Origin: Eudorina sp. 2006-703-Eu-15 | Taxonomy: Eukaryota > Chlorophyta > Chlorophyceae > Chlamydomonadales > Volvocaceae | NCBI GenBank assembly: GCA_003117195.1 | Contig: BDSI01000176.1 | Location: forward strand, 62,001 to 126,000 | DNA length: 64,000 bases | Direction: 5' to 3' | Part shown: positions 35,601 through 46,481 of the stretch, one piece after another | Layout of the letters: every line of letters begins with the position of its first letter | Numbering within the stretch: the first letter of the stretch is position 1 | Program-made: the position numbers and the translations under genes | The notes under the pieces: model-generated | The model's database searches: none | The model's input: only the letters and a program-made list of their open reading frames with translations | What the model was told of the DNA's origin: nothing

Positions 35601-38083
35601 TGCCTCTTTACTCAAAGAGGCGGAGGCGGCGGGCGGTGGCGGTGGCGCGGGTGCTGGCGCTGGCGCTGGCACAGGCGCCATGCCCCACCTGGAAGGCGTC
35701 CTCAAGTGCCTGGACAGACGAGCGCACGCGGGGCGGCCGGACCCGGGCCCCAGCCCCTCGGCGGTCGCGGCCTCGGAGGCGGCGGACGCCGTTCGGGAGC
35801 AGCTCCAGGCGCTCCGGAACCTCGTGTGGCACGAGCTCCAGGCCTTCACGGACGCCCGGTTACCCGAGCTGGAGCGGCTGCAGCCCGCCGCGGCCGGGCA
35901 GTTACTGGAGCTGCAGGCCTCGCTGGGGACCCGACGGGTGCGTGTGGGGCCGGGTGGTCTGGGCTGGGGTGAGGTGTGAGGTGAGGTGATGGGATTGTTT
36001 GCGGTATCCCGGTATGCGGCATGATGGCATGGTGTCCAGCGCGCGGTGTCGTCTCTTGTGAGTGGATGGATGAACCTCCGTGGGCTGGTGGGCCCCGGCG
36101 CGACCACATGCATGGTTTGTTTGCGGCCCCTACCCGCCTGTGGTGGGGAGGGAGATGCGCATAAGGCCCTGCGAATGCCAGCGGACGCGCCCTGGCGACG
36201 CTGTGACCGTCATTTGGACGCACGGCGCCAGTCAGCCCGTACGCCTGCCACACATCCGATCTGACCTGCCGTATGCGGATGACGCGCGCCGCGTCCTGTC
36301 CCCCGTGTCTCCCGTCCCCCGCCACCATCCGTCAGATGTGGTCCGACTGGGCCACCAGCGGTGGGCTGTCCGGGGATGCGGAGGAGCAGCGGCTGAGGCT
36401 GCTGACCACACGGACCCGGGCCCTGCTGGCGCACCTGCTGCAGCCGCTGTCGCAGCCGCATGCGAGCACGGCGGCGGGCGCCCCGCCCCGGGAGTCGACG
36501 GCCGCGTCGGCGGTAGCGGTGCAGCTGGGCGACCTGGCGAGCCGGGATGCGGCGGAGGGGCTGTTCGGCAGGCTGCTGATGGAGGCGGCGCGGGCCGGCG
36601 GCCGGGTGGGAGAGGAGGGCAGCGCGGCAAGCCTGGAGCAGCTGCGGCTGCTTGCGAGGTTGTTGACGGAGGTTTGGCGGGACGGGGACGTGTGGCGCGC
36701 GGAGGCGCCGGCGGGCGAGGACGCCGGCAGAGACAGCACAGCTGGGGAGCGGGAGGGGATCTCGGCGTTGCACCGCTGCTGGCGGCAGCTGGCGGAGGAG
36801 TTGCTGCGAGGCGGCCATCTGCTCGAGGTGGTCAGGTGGGGCCAGCGGCAAGGGCCGGGGTGTACGGGCGTACGGGTGTACCGCTGACGCACATGCGGCA
36901 GCTAGCGTCAACAACGCACTTCGGTTACTGCGCTTGAGCTGAAACCTGTGCCTTCCCTTGCCCTGCGGTTGCGGCGCCGCGGCGGCTGCCGTCAAGTGCA
37001 GGGTTTGAGTCGCGCGAACCGCTGTAGTGCGCTCCCCTCTGCCGTATCTCTCCGTCCTCCCGGCCGGATTCCGATTCGCCCTGTCCTGTCCTGTCCCGTG
37101 CCGTCCCGTCCCGCCCTGCATGCACATCGCCGCCGGCGCGCATCTCCTCCTGGGCCGGGCCACCCACACACAGCCTTCTGGACCGCCCCGGGGCGCTCGA
37201 CAACCTGGGCGGGCCGCCAAACGACCCCGCCGCGGAGGCTGCCGCACAGCCGTCCTGCACCGTCACCACCAGCACGTCAGTCCCCCCGACGTCTGGCCCC
37301 CGGGCCTTGGCGCCAGATGATGTACAACAGCTGATCGAGCTCGCTGCGGGGGGCGAGGCCGGGGGCGACGGCCTCCTTGCGAGCTGGTGCCTTGGGCTGG
37401 CGTCGCCTTACGAACAGCACCGAGCCGCCGCCCTGGCGGCCCTGCAGGCGTCCGGCACGGGAGCCTGCGCTGGGCCCAACGAGGTCACACAGGTTGACGG
37501 CGGCAGCCTGATGCGGCCGCCCGCCTACGCTCATCCGCTGCTGCTGGCGCTGCTCATCCGCTGCGGTGAGGCGGTGCGGCTGGCGGCGTCGCGGCACCCG
37601 CTGCTCGCGCAGCTGGTGGCGGCGTCGCCAACATCCCCGGCCGATGCGGCCGCTATCTCCCACCAGGCCGCTGCTGCCAGCCCGCAGGGGCAGCCGCCGC
37701 GCGACCCCAGGCTGGCAGGCTGTGTGGTGCCGTCCCTGGTCGCGCAGCTGGTGGAGGGACGGCACTGCGGGCTGGCGGCTGGGCTCCTGGCATGGCGGCT
37801 GCGTCTGCACCCCGCCCTGGCAGCGGTCGACGGCTCCCTGGTGCTGCTGGAGCGGTACCTGCAGGCGCTAGTGGCGGCGGGCAGTGGCGCCAGCGGGCGG
37901 CCGGAAGTCGGCAACGGCGATGCGGAGGGGCGATGCGGAGGGGCGTTGGGCGCCGCGGACGATGCAGCGCACGGGATATTGGAGGGATGGCCGGCAGCGG
38001 TCGAGCAGCTGTGGCGTACCCAGGTGGAGCGGTGCAGGCACGCCTTGCGGGCGATCACAGCGGAGGCCGCGCCGCAGGCCTAG
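20652..38083 (+). CDS. NBAS: NBAS homologue (plant MIP2), Sec39-domain subunit of the NRZ/Dsl1 tethering complex
   Basis: NBAS with ZW10 and RINT1 (plant MIP2, MIP1, MAG2) tethers Golgi-derived COPI vesicles at the ER. Twenty-seven exons join in phase: 20652-20766, 20850-21126, 21507-22146, 22330-22492, 22994-23223, 23672-23820, 23968-24103, 24542-24705, 25084-25294, 25556-25840, 26091-26181, 26606-26792, 27346-27514, 27855-28156, 28496-28674, 29080-29768, 30218-30318, 30573-30736, 31304-31707, 31881-32057, 32601-32786, 33176-33340, 33754-34422, 34728-34934, 35323-35937, 36336-36835, 37174-38083 (about 2694 residues; human NBAS is about 2370). The N-terminal propeller covers roughly residues 1-475 (FGWSTDSTRLAVACTSGYVY). 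The Sec39 part follows: WGRALELCAAAGLDADRVY, RWVVEECCRRVAADYEGQRK, QQLRLLLAGSSEESLAQDL, FPFLPAEELLCEVARCMLHC and GRLLELSELLGLDSPEDELR. Exon 16 carries a Gly/Ala-rich insert of about 100 residues. Confidence 0.88.
25336..25362. repeat. (GGT)n microsatellite in NBAS intron
   Basis: Nine GGT units in the intron between exons 9 and 10 of the NBAS-like gene. Confidence 0.85.
28674..28701. repeat. (GGGT)n tract at an exon-intron border
   Basis: Seven GGGT/GGTG units start exactly at the donor of NBAS exon 15, creating several equivalent GT donors in tandem. The donor at 28675 keeps the frame. Confidence 0.8.
30964..31220. repeat. 25-bp minisatellite in NBAS intron
   Basis: About nine or ten copies of a unit whose core is GGTGCCGTACCCATCTGCGG. 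Some copies have a GTCTCCGGCATGC variant, and one is truncated (near 31075). It fills the middle of the 30737-31303 intron. Variants are interspersed, which suggests local duplication of blocks of two units. Confidence 0.9.
32070..32137. repeat. 11-bp purine minisatellite in NBAS intron
   Basis: Six or so copies of GAGGAGGGGGC directly follow exon 20 of the NBAS-like gene. This is a strong purine/pyrimidine strand asymmetry. Confidence 0.85.
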
Positions 38084-38410
38084 CCGGGGACTGGACAGGC
38101 AAGCTGCGTGGCTAGCTACCTGAGGCATTGCATTTCTGATGCTCAGAATGAGAATGATCTCAGTCCTTTCCGCCGCGGACGATGACGTGGGTGTTGCTGG
38201 CCGGTGCGGTGCACGTACGGCTGCCGCATGCAGATACTCACGAAACCTCGGAACAGCGCTGCGCGACACGTCTTTTGTATGTACCGGTACGCATGGGTCA
38301 TCGTATCTCGCGCTGCGTTTACTTGACAGTTGCGTTGCGTTTAACGTTCCACAACAACGCGCGCGCAGTCCATGTGTTCAGAGAGCTTGCCTGCCCCGGC
38401 TGACCCCAAC

Positions 38411-38415
38411 TGTAA
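38411..38415 (+). terminator. Candidate poly(A) signal TGTAA for the NBAS-like gene
   Basis: TGTAA lies 328 bases after the stop codon at 38083, the first such site on the plus strand that I found there. Confidence 0.45.
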
Positions 38416-39057
38416 GGAAGCTGGAGGAGATAAGCAATTGCGGCAGAAGTTAGGTGCTCGCAGCTAACGCAGCGAGTTGGCAGTTGTCAGTCAGCTGATA
38501 ACAGCAGGTGCAGGTGGAAGAAGTCAGCCTGTTTGCTGAGGTAAGAACCGCAGTGAGCTGGGCATCCGACGATGGTTCACAGCCAGGCGTCGTGACTCGC
38601 CGACACGGGCGGAGGTAAGTCGGTCAGCGAGCAAACTGATGGAGATCAACGGCGCGTGCGGCGGGGTGTGCGGGCGGGCGGTGCTTTGTGGAGGCGAACC
38701 GTCAGCTGGCGGCTCTCGATGGCCGGCTCACCCACTCAGGGCGCCAGTCGGCAACAAGTCAGGTAACCAGACAGTACTGAAGAAGGAAGCGCAGTGCGGC
38801 GTCAGCGTGTAGGGTGGCAGGCAGATACAGCTGCGCATGGAGATTTGTGGAGGCGGGGCATAGGCCGCCTGGGTAAGGTACGGCTCCGATGTGGACCATA
38901 GGTTGCAGTGCAGCGCGTGTGAAGTATTGAAGCGCACGAAGGCATGCGATCATATCCCGGTCCGCCTGCCTCGGCCCCTTGACACTGCAACCTACCACCA
39001 CCATCAGAAGCCCACTTGACGTCCTCAAGCGGTGCAAGCGCCGAACATGTCAAGCCT

Positions 39058-39062
39058 TTACA
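39058..39062 (-). terminator. Candidate poly(A) signal TGTAA for the unassigned gene
   Basis: TTACA on the plus strand (TGTAA on the minus strand) lies about 440 bases downstream of the stop at 39501-39503. Confidence 0.35.
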
Positions 39063-39500
39063 ACAGCAGAACGCACGCAAATCACTCTTCCTCCCAGCCT
39101 GCGACACGGAAGCGGTCCCAAAGGCAGCGAGCGAAGCGGTCCCAAAGGCAGCGAGCGTTCCAGCAGCCCTAGTGCCCAGCCCGCAGGCCCTCCCGTTCAA
39201 TAACGTAGACGTCGTCCGCCAGACCCCGGGAGGACCCCATGCCCCTCATCGAAATGAGATGCATGCGCTCGTATGCCGATGGTGCACGTGCACGCCGGCA
39301 ACACGTCCCCGTTACGACGCGCGGGGCACCCGAACGCCTAGATAACGATAACCAGCACGCGGCCGTCCATTCTTCTGCGGCGCACCCAAAGGCTGACCGA
39401 GCGGACACCTTTGCAACACAATCCGCTTTCCCGGCGCCTTGTGTCGATCCAGCGAGCTCATGACTTCGGAGCCGCTCGCCACGACGATTGGTTCCAGGCC

Positions 39501-42500
39501 TTACTTGGCGTGGGCCAACAGGAACTGCACGACAGCGCCGTCGGCGGTCGCCGGGCCCAGCGCGGGATGCACCGTGTTGTGGCGGCGCACCCGGTAGCCT
39601 GTGAGAGGGCACGGCGCAACGTCAAATAACGGAGTGCCAGAGAGACTAAATAGACATGTGGGTTGCGGCAGGCCCGTGCCGTACAATGTATGCGCCCAGT
39701 TCACAGCCCGTGTACCTGGTACCGGCGGACCCACCCCGTTCTCACATTTGCGGCCTGCGCTGGCTAGGTAGGGTTTGGCCCTCCTGCCCTGCCCTGCCCA
39801 CCTGGGATCAGCTGGCCCGCGAGGCCCGACAGGCTGCCGAACTCCGTCACCACGTCCCACATGCGGTGGAACTCGTCAACCATCGCGTAGAACTTGCGCA
39901 GGTCGTCGGGGTGCGCACGGTAGTAGTAGTCCTTGCCGTACTGTGGGATGCACCAACACGCCGCGAACAAGGATGGCTCTGTGATAAGATCCCGAGAACA
40001 ACAAATCGTGGACCCACTATACATAGCTAGCCACAATAGCCATAAATATTTGTGCGTCGCCGGTGGATAAGCCATATGAAATCCCGTCATGTCGGACTCC
40101 TGATGAAGAGAACGACTCGGTGGCAAGAGCGCGCATAGCGTATGCACTCCCCTATCCTTCCCCCGCGAGCCGCCTTTGCTTCCAAAACCTTCCAATTCTT
40201 TTAATAGCAGCGGCGCAGCAACACTGTGGACGTGCCCACGGCACGTCCCCAGTCAACCACCCCTACTAGTGACCCCTGGGGCTTCATATCAGAAATAAGA
40301 CCACGCCTCCGCCTGACTTACAGCCTTGGTAAAGTCTGGCCATGACGCCAGGACGGAGTATCGCTCATGGGTGAGAGCCAGCAAGTAGTTCATGAAGGAG
40401 CTGTGAGCAGTGGAGATCCTGTGAGGACAAGCCGCACAAAAGGATGTAAATTTAAGCAGGGTTGCTATTATTAAGACAGGACGTTGACGGGCATCCCTTC
40501 TTCCGGGGCTCAAGCAGGGAAAGTTGATTGCCACGGACTAAACGACTCCGATCCGGCTACCTTGACACGTCCTGTAGAACCAGAGGCGTAGCAGAAACCT
40601 TGCGCAGATCCGACGGTGCGTAAGATGCCTTCACGCTTCCGGCTCCGGCAGACACCGACACATCAACGGCCTTGCCGCTGGCTTTGGCGTTAAATTTTAC
40701 GCTGCCTCCAAGGTTGGTAGCTGGGCCATCTGATGGACTGTGAGGGATTGGCAGGTGAGCGTAAACAGAAAAAACACTTCGGTCATGTCTGATGCCAGTC
40801 TCGCTCGACACTCCAACAACACAGGACATCAAATGGCATCTTGCCTGCCAAATGAAAACTTCTCCACCAGCGTGTTAAGGTTCCGAGCGCTGCTGGGAGC
40901 TCCAATGCCGCCGGCGCGAAGCAGCGCGCTCATAACCTGTGGGGAGCGCTGCATCTTCGTGCGATTGTTTATAAACTACTAAAACGCAACTGAACTCAGA
41001 TACTCTATCTGTGAGTCCGTATGACTGAATTCTGTACGTTGGTAACGAACCTCTGCCGTACAACGAACTGAACGCGAAACGGCGAATCGTAGTTGTCCTT
41101 CGCTCACTTCAGATTCCGCTCTAACGACGCGACCTGATAGCTGGAGAGGGAACGACAGAGACCTGGTGGGTTACCAGGATCAATATGGTTGGAGTGTGAA
41201 GCTCGGTCCACCCGAAGGCATTATAGGCTTCCGAATCGAAGAAAATCACTTGCAACGGCACCAACGTCACACTCCACCCCCAAACTTGCGGGATCAGAGA
41301 CCGTGGGCCGGTCTTCACCCCAACCGCACCTGTCGGGGCTCTCCAGATCAGCGCACCAGCCCACACATCGCATCATCACATCACACGCCGCAAAGCCCAC
41401 TTTGTGGCCGACCTTGCGGCCTCGCGTCCCGTCTGAGTCGTCCGGTGCAACGCATCACTGCCTCACCACATACAACGACCCCAGTCACACGTCACCGAGT
41501 CCTTATGTACCGATCTGTCAAAACGTCTGGTCCACGGTCTGTGATGCCTCCGCCGCACCTGCTTGCCCTTGCCGCCACCTCACCGGCCCTCCGGCGGCCT
41601 GCCGGGCGTCAGCCCCAACACATCCTCGTCCACACTTTCGTGCAACGACGAGACGTTATGCGTGCGTGCCAATTCGGGCCCGATCCCATCCGAGCATGCT
41701 GCCGTCCAGTACCCCAGCTTTGGCCGTTCCGAGTCAGCCCTGTACACGCACGATCAGGGCCATGGAGGAGACGCAAGACATACATACGGTTATCATCTCG
41801 CGGGTGAATTATCGCGGTATTGTGTGAACATATTTCATACAAACAAACGAGCAGGTGTGCTAGGTAGACCGCGGCGCAGCGGCCCGCAGTGGCCTAGGCG
41901 ACACGCACCGTCTGTACTTTTTGTGGCGCCCCTCCTTGGTGGCCGGGCTGTCTGGGCGGACGCTGGGTCCCCCAAACAGGCAGTCAGCCTGGGTGGGCAG
42001 GTTCGTTGCAGTCAGACCTGCACCGCACGGACGGCACAGGGGGGAATCATGCCAGGCGGCAAGAGCAACCATCCGTTGTGGGATTGTGGCCGGCTAAGCC
42101 CGGCACAGCGCAGCGTCAGCGAGCGACGGCAAGGAAACAGCGAGAGCTGTCAGGGTGTGTGCGCCAGGTTGCGGATATGGCATCAAGAGCGGGCGCCTGG
42201 TGCACACAGTTGATCCCAACAGTTCGCCGGCCTACCTCCAACGGTGTCGTACGACAATCGTATGGTGCTGTCGAAGGGTCCACCGCCTGGCACGGCAGCC
42301 TGCAGCCATCCGACAGCGACTGTCAGCAGTCCTCGCTTGCCAGGTCCGGGCAACCGTCCACACAACCAGCGGCGCGCAAGCGAGAGACTAATCCAACTAC
42401 GATACCATGACTGTGTCATCATCAGCCCACCTTGGTCTGTTGGCTGTACAAGGCGTAGTCGTCGCTGTACTCGTCAACCTCCTGCGTGAAGTGACAAAGA

Positions 42501-42673
42501 CACACGGGACGTCGAACGAATGAGCGCACCCCATGTCCACGGTACCTACCCAGGGTATCCATGGAGGCGCCCCGTTACAAACGGGGTTATTGAATCCCAT
42601 CTTGGTCACTTCCAGCTGTACCGAGATAGCACCCTCCGACGTGGCCTCGAAGGCAGCGTTCAGGTTGATATTA
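39501..42673 (-). CDS. Uncharacterised multi-exon gene, family not recognised
   Basis: Well-supported minus-strand exons: 42673-42550, 42481-42431, an exon ending at 41175, 40737-40561, 40418-40322, 39940-39802 and 39598-39501 (stop TAA). The last four join in phase, as do the first two. One exon is missing or mis-bounded around 41.0-42.4 kb, and no start codon is proven. If the 5' limit is internal, ATG within KMGFNNPV (about 42600) or at 43138 are options. Visible segments include NINLNAAFEATSEGAISVQL, EVDEYSDDYALYSQQTK, WGWSVTLVPLQVIFFDSEAY, LGGSVKFNAKASGKAVDVSV, SSFMNYLLALTHERYSVLAS and DLRKFYAMVDEFHRMWDVVT. The alternating polar/hydrophobic stretches suggest beta structure, followed by helices in the C-terminal third. 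I do not recognise the family. It could also be a continuation of the MKP1-like gene just upstream. Confidence 0.5.
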
Positions 42674-45323
42674 CTAGGGGGGTCTGTGGGTACCCCGCAC
42701 GCGCCCCTGTGTGCCGGGTGGCCAGCGCACCTGGGGCAACCAGCGCACTGGCTCCGCACTCCCGGGTCGGCACTCCGACAGCGGCGCCGACGAGGCAGCG
42801 CTCGAGTCCCCCGCGCCACTCCGAGGTCGCGGCGTCCCCAGGTCCATCGGTAGGAGTCCGGGCGCGTAGCCCGCGCCGCTGGTGGGCCCGTCCACGTCCA
42901 TGTCGGTGGCGGCAGTCGCGGGCGCCTGCGAACCGATGCCACCGTCACGCACACACCCACGTGCAGTTGCCCACTCAAATCTAGGGTTTGGACTCTCGGG
43001 GAAAGCGAGGCAGGGATGAAGTCTGGACAGGACCCCGTGGACACCATATGTACGGCGCAGGTCGGCATCGCCTGATCGCATGCGGCCGGGAAAGCACAAG
43101 GGCCCAGGCTCGTAGTCTTCGCGACTCGGGACAACCACTGCCGTTCGATTCTACATCCCCTTGAATTTAGTTCTTATGATCGCATGTCCTTGATAAGGCC
43201 GAGTCGCTCTCCGTCAGCTAGTTGATATATACATTGGTCGCGAACGTGACGCGCGCATGCACCGGTGCTTTGGGATCCCGCTGCGCACCGCCCCCAAAGA
43301 CTCGGAAGCCCCCGTGCGCACCCGCGGCGGCGCGAGGGGGCAGCGGGCGCCCGCGTACCTGTTGCGAGTACCCCCCAACCAGCTGCTCTCGAGACGGCAG
43401 TTCGATCTCGCCCGTGATAGAGGAGCGCTTCGCGTTGATCCGCGCCGCCTCGGCGTCGAGCGGCGCAGGGTCCAGCATTATGAGCAGCTCAACGGGTTCA
43501 TGCCCTGTGGGGAAGCAATCGGGGGGGCCACCAGAACAACACCCGCGGCTCTCGTCATCTCGCCTGCCATCTCTGACTTGCAGTCGGGGATGGGACACCG
43601 TTTCAGCCCGCGCCCGGCCTCTCACCTTGGCGCACCTCCACCACGGGACCCGCGCCCTCGAACTTCCGGAGGTGGCTCGCAGCCCGGTGCGCCGCCTCCG
43701 CGTAGGCCTCCGGGCAGCGGTCGCCCCGCCACACGTACGTGGGCCCCCTGGGTGTTTGCAGCACGAAGGCCCCCCGCGGGTCCAAGTCGCGGTGCGTGTT
43801 GTTGGGGTACTGCTTTGGCGGCGTGATGAGCTTCGGCACCTGCAGGCGAAAGTGAGCGACCACGCGAAGGGTGCCATCATTGATCATTCCAGCAGGCCCC
43901 CGTCAAGTCAAGGGAGGCGTGGGGCCCTGGCTGGAAGTGCGTGGCCGCCGCCCAGGGCCCCTCAGCCGTGCGGTGGTCAGCAACATCAACATCCGGCCAC
44001 ATCCGGCCGCGCTGTTGCTTACCAGGTAGGTGGGGGCGTGTACGCAGTGCGGCGCGATGCGGTACAAGCGCATCCTGCTCTTCGCCGCTGCCGCCCGCTT
44101 CTGCCACTGGAGCAGCTGGCACGTGAAGCCGATGTTGGGGTTCGCGACCCCGCGGACCGCTTTCACAGCCGCAAACACCTGAGAGGGTACATCGGCGCGT
44201 GGGCACTCACTGGATGCCGTACGAGAACCGCAGGTTCCAAGAAATTAGACTTGCCGCTGCACACCCCGGCACAGGTGCAGTCCATCATGTCCTGTCATGT
44301 CATGAACGTCCTGTCCTGTCCCCAGTGCACATGCAGAGGCCCGTAATGGTGCATCGATTGGCAGGAACATCACCACCTAACGAGTTAACGATCCCAGCCC
44401 CCAGCCATGGGCCGTTCGGCGGTTTCCAAGCCCCCAGCCATTGATGCCGGCACACGGCCTGATGCCGCATACGCCCCAGACCCACGAACTGGTTGAGCTC
44501 GTCGGGCAGAGACGGGCGGGCGCAGCACGGTCGCACCTCGTCGTACGGCTTGCCGCTGCGCCACATCATGTACGCGATCACGAGAGTTGCAGACCGGCTG
44601 ACGCCCTGGCTGCAGTGAACCAGGATGCGCCCCCCGGACTGCAACGCCCCGTCGATGTAGTCCAGGCAGTCGTATAAGACGCACAGGATGTCCTCCGCGG
44701 GGGTGTCTGTGGCAACGTGGGGTCAGCATAGTGGCAGCATACTTGTCGTGACTCCAAGGGCAGGGGCGCGCGTTTTGGGGCCCAACGGGCCCAGCAAGGA
44801 TCAGGTATCGGCCCAAAACCCATGCCTGCACGCGCATGTGCGTGCAGGCCCCCGTGGCAGCACCCCCACGACCCCATCTCACACCTTGCAGGTAAAGGGT
44901 TTTGTACGTCAGCTCGTCTTTGAAGTACTCCTTGCATATGAAGCCCACGCAGTTCAGCACGTGCGTGACACCCGCCTGCCGGAGGGTCTCCCGGTTCTTG
45001 GCCACGTAGTCACCAGACAGAAATAGACCTGATGCCACTTCAGAACAATGCTTTTCGAAAAAGAGATACTTTTGCCGACGAAGCTGTGTTTCGCTGGGGG
45101 CCGCATCTTCAACCGGCAAGGAGCGCAGGTCCAGAGTACGCAAGTGGGGCCGCGTCGTCGGCGAAGCAGCCGAAGTAGATGTCTCTGTCTGCTGGGCCAT
45201 ACGTTCTGCGGAGCTCCAAGTAGACGCTGCGCAATAGCGCGACCTAAATAAAGGGAACCGCGGCTCGGAACCAAGGTGAAGAAACGAGTCGGGCGGTGGT
45301 TCTTCTGCCACGAGGGCCGACAT
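42671..45323 (-). CDS. MKP1: MKP1-type dual-specificity phosphatase with gelsolin-like domain
   Basis: This family dephosphorylates Thr and Tyr of activated MAP kinases. Minus-strand exons in phase: 45323-44885, 44706-44537, 44178-44023, 43839-43626, 43504-43359 and 42925-42731 (440 residues). A stop follows at once, either TAA after splicing to 42673 or TAG at about 42674 by read-through. The catalytic domain starts near residue 95 (HCSEVASGLFLSGDYVAKNR), with TLRQAGVTHVLNCVGFICKE. The likely general acid is D147 (LQDTPAED). The signature HCSQGVSRSAT contains catalytic C178 and R184. Exon 3 (RGVANPNIGFTCQLLQWQKR) and exon 4 (DPRGAFVLQTPRGPTYVWRG) match the post-catalytic and gelsolin-like parts of plant MKP1. 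The tail is short and low in complexity. The last exon (42925-42731) is also open in an ORF from ATG 43138, so it may belong to the next gene. Confidence 0.82.
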
Positions 45324-45769
45324 TAGGTGATGTGGTTCTCCAGATTCAATAAGTTTGCAGTGGCTTTCCCAGCCAGCGTCTTGTCAATGACACGACTGAC
45401 AAAACGCACAACTCAGTTGTCACAGTAAATCGGGTCGAATGCATCTGCTTGTCCCATCATAGTCAGTGACGGTTCAGTAGCGCGAGGAAACGAGTTGACT
45501 GAAATTCTCAGGTGCCGTACACAGAGAAACGCGCTATAGAACGCAGCAGGTTACAAACATTCGGCATAACTTTAATACCTTACAGCAGTATGACCGAGCT
45601 TGATGAGTTGGATGGGCCATGAAAGGTATGGGTGTGCCATGGTAGCGCACAACTGAAAAGCATCGGACACGCGATTTTACGGAAAATAATAGGTCAGTCA
45701 AAGCTCGCTGTAACGTCCTCAGGCTTCAATCTCATACACAAGGAAATGCCGTAGGGTTATTTCGCTGCA

Positions 45770-45827
45770 CGACGGGTCCGCGGCCCCAAGCAAGCAGGCG
45801 ACGGGTCCGCGGCCCCAAGCAAGCAGG
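45770..45827. repeat. 29-bp tandem duplication
   Basis: Two adjacent identical copies of a G+C-rich 29-mer containing GGGTCCGCGGCCCCAAGCA lie in otherwise A+T-rich intergenic DNA, about 450 bp upstream of the MKP1-like start. Confidence 0.85.
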
Positions 45828-46304
45828 CCTTGAGCGCACGGCCGCACAATGGGGCTGCACTTTTCTATGCTATGGGAACGTTAAATACTTTGCTCGAGGG
45901 AATGCCCGCTCCACCTGCGGCATGCACGGGGCTCAAACATCATTGTGCCTTGTCGCTGCGTTACAATGCAGGCGTTGCTTGTGGCGGCAATAGCACCACT
46001 GGGCTCTAGGAACGTTCTCCAAGAGGGTGCTTGAGATCTTGATGGATGTCGTACTGATCCTTGCCAGCTTACTCTGCAGGCAGACGGCACATACCCTGTG
46101 ATTCATCGACGCGGTTTTGGTCATGCACCTCTTACAACAGGCATGTGGACTTAAGCACGGCAGCCGCGTGTTACACGGTGCGCCACGCCGAGCAGTGGAG
46201 CTAAGGCGGAATGCTTGATGGTCTCGGCCGGAGAAGCTCGCCCCCCCGCTTGCAGGCTCCTCTGGCCTGGCGGAAGTCATCCAACTGCTTCCCTACGAGT
46301 TACT

Positions 46305-46481
46305 ATGATTATGAAAAGCGTCGTGTCTACGATATCGGCCGTGTTTGCGCTTGGCTTACTCGTGTGGTTTACAGGCCTGCTGGCTTACCCGTCTGGCAAG
46401 GTTTTGGAGCCACAGTTAAAGACGGCTGGTGATCCCGTACCAACCCTGAAAGCGTGCCCTCTGCGTGCTCGCCACATCTGA
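46305..46481 (+). CDS. Possible first exon encoding a signal peptide or membrane anchor
   Basis: The ORF starts with two Met and Lys, then a hydrophobic run (VFALGLLVWFTGLLAYPSG), and a donor-like GGTGATCC follows at about 46430. The N-terminus looks like a signal peptide or a single transmembrane segment. No downstream exon with matching phase was found on the plus strand, so the gene, if real, is incomplete here. It could also be a chance ORF of 58 codons. Confidence 0.25.
   Translation: MIMKSVVSTISAVFALGLLVWFTGLLAYPSGKVLEPQLKTAGDPVPTLKACPLRARHI

Larger units (their letters stand above)
38084..39500. other. Convergent intergenic region
   Basis: The region lies between the NBAS-like stop and the stop of the unassigned minus-strand gene. 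A plus-strand TGTAA (38411) and a minus-strand TGTAA (39062-39058) fit the two 3' ends. A 22-bp tandem duplication lies at about 39115-39158. No exon chain or RNA gene was seen. Confidence 0.5.

Noticed and set aside
39501..42673. Assignment of the unassigned gene to a MACPF/perforin-like or gelsolin family
   Set aside because: The LGGSVKFNAKAS strand pattern is suggestive, but the order of segments does not match the MACPF signature and no diagnostic motif is present.
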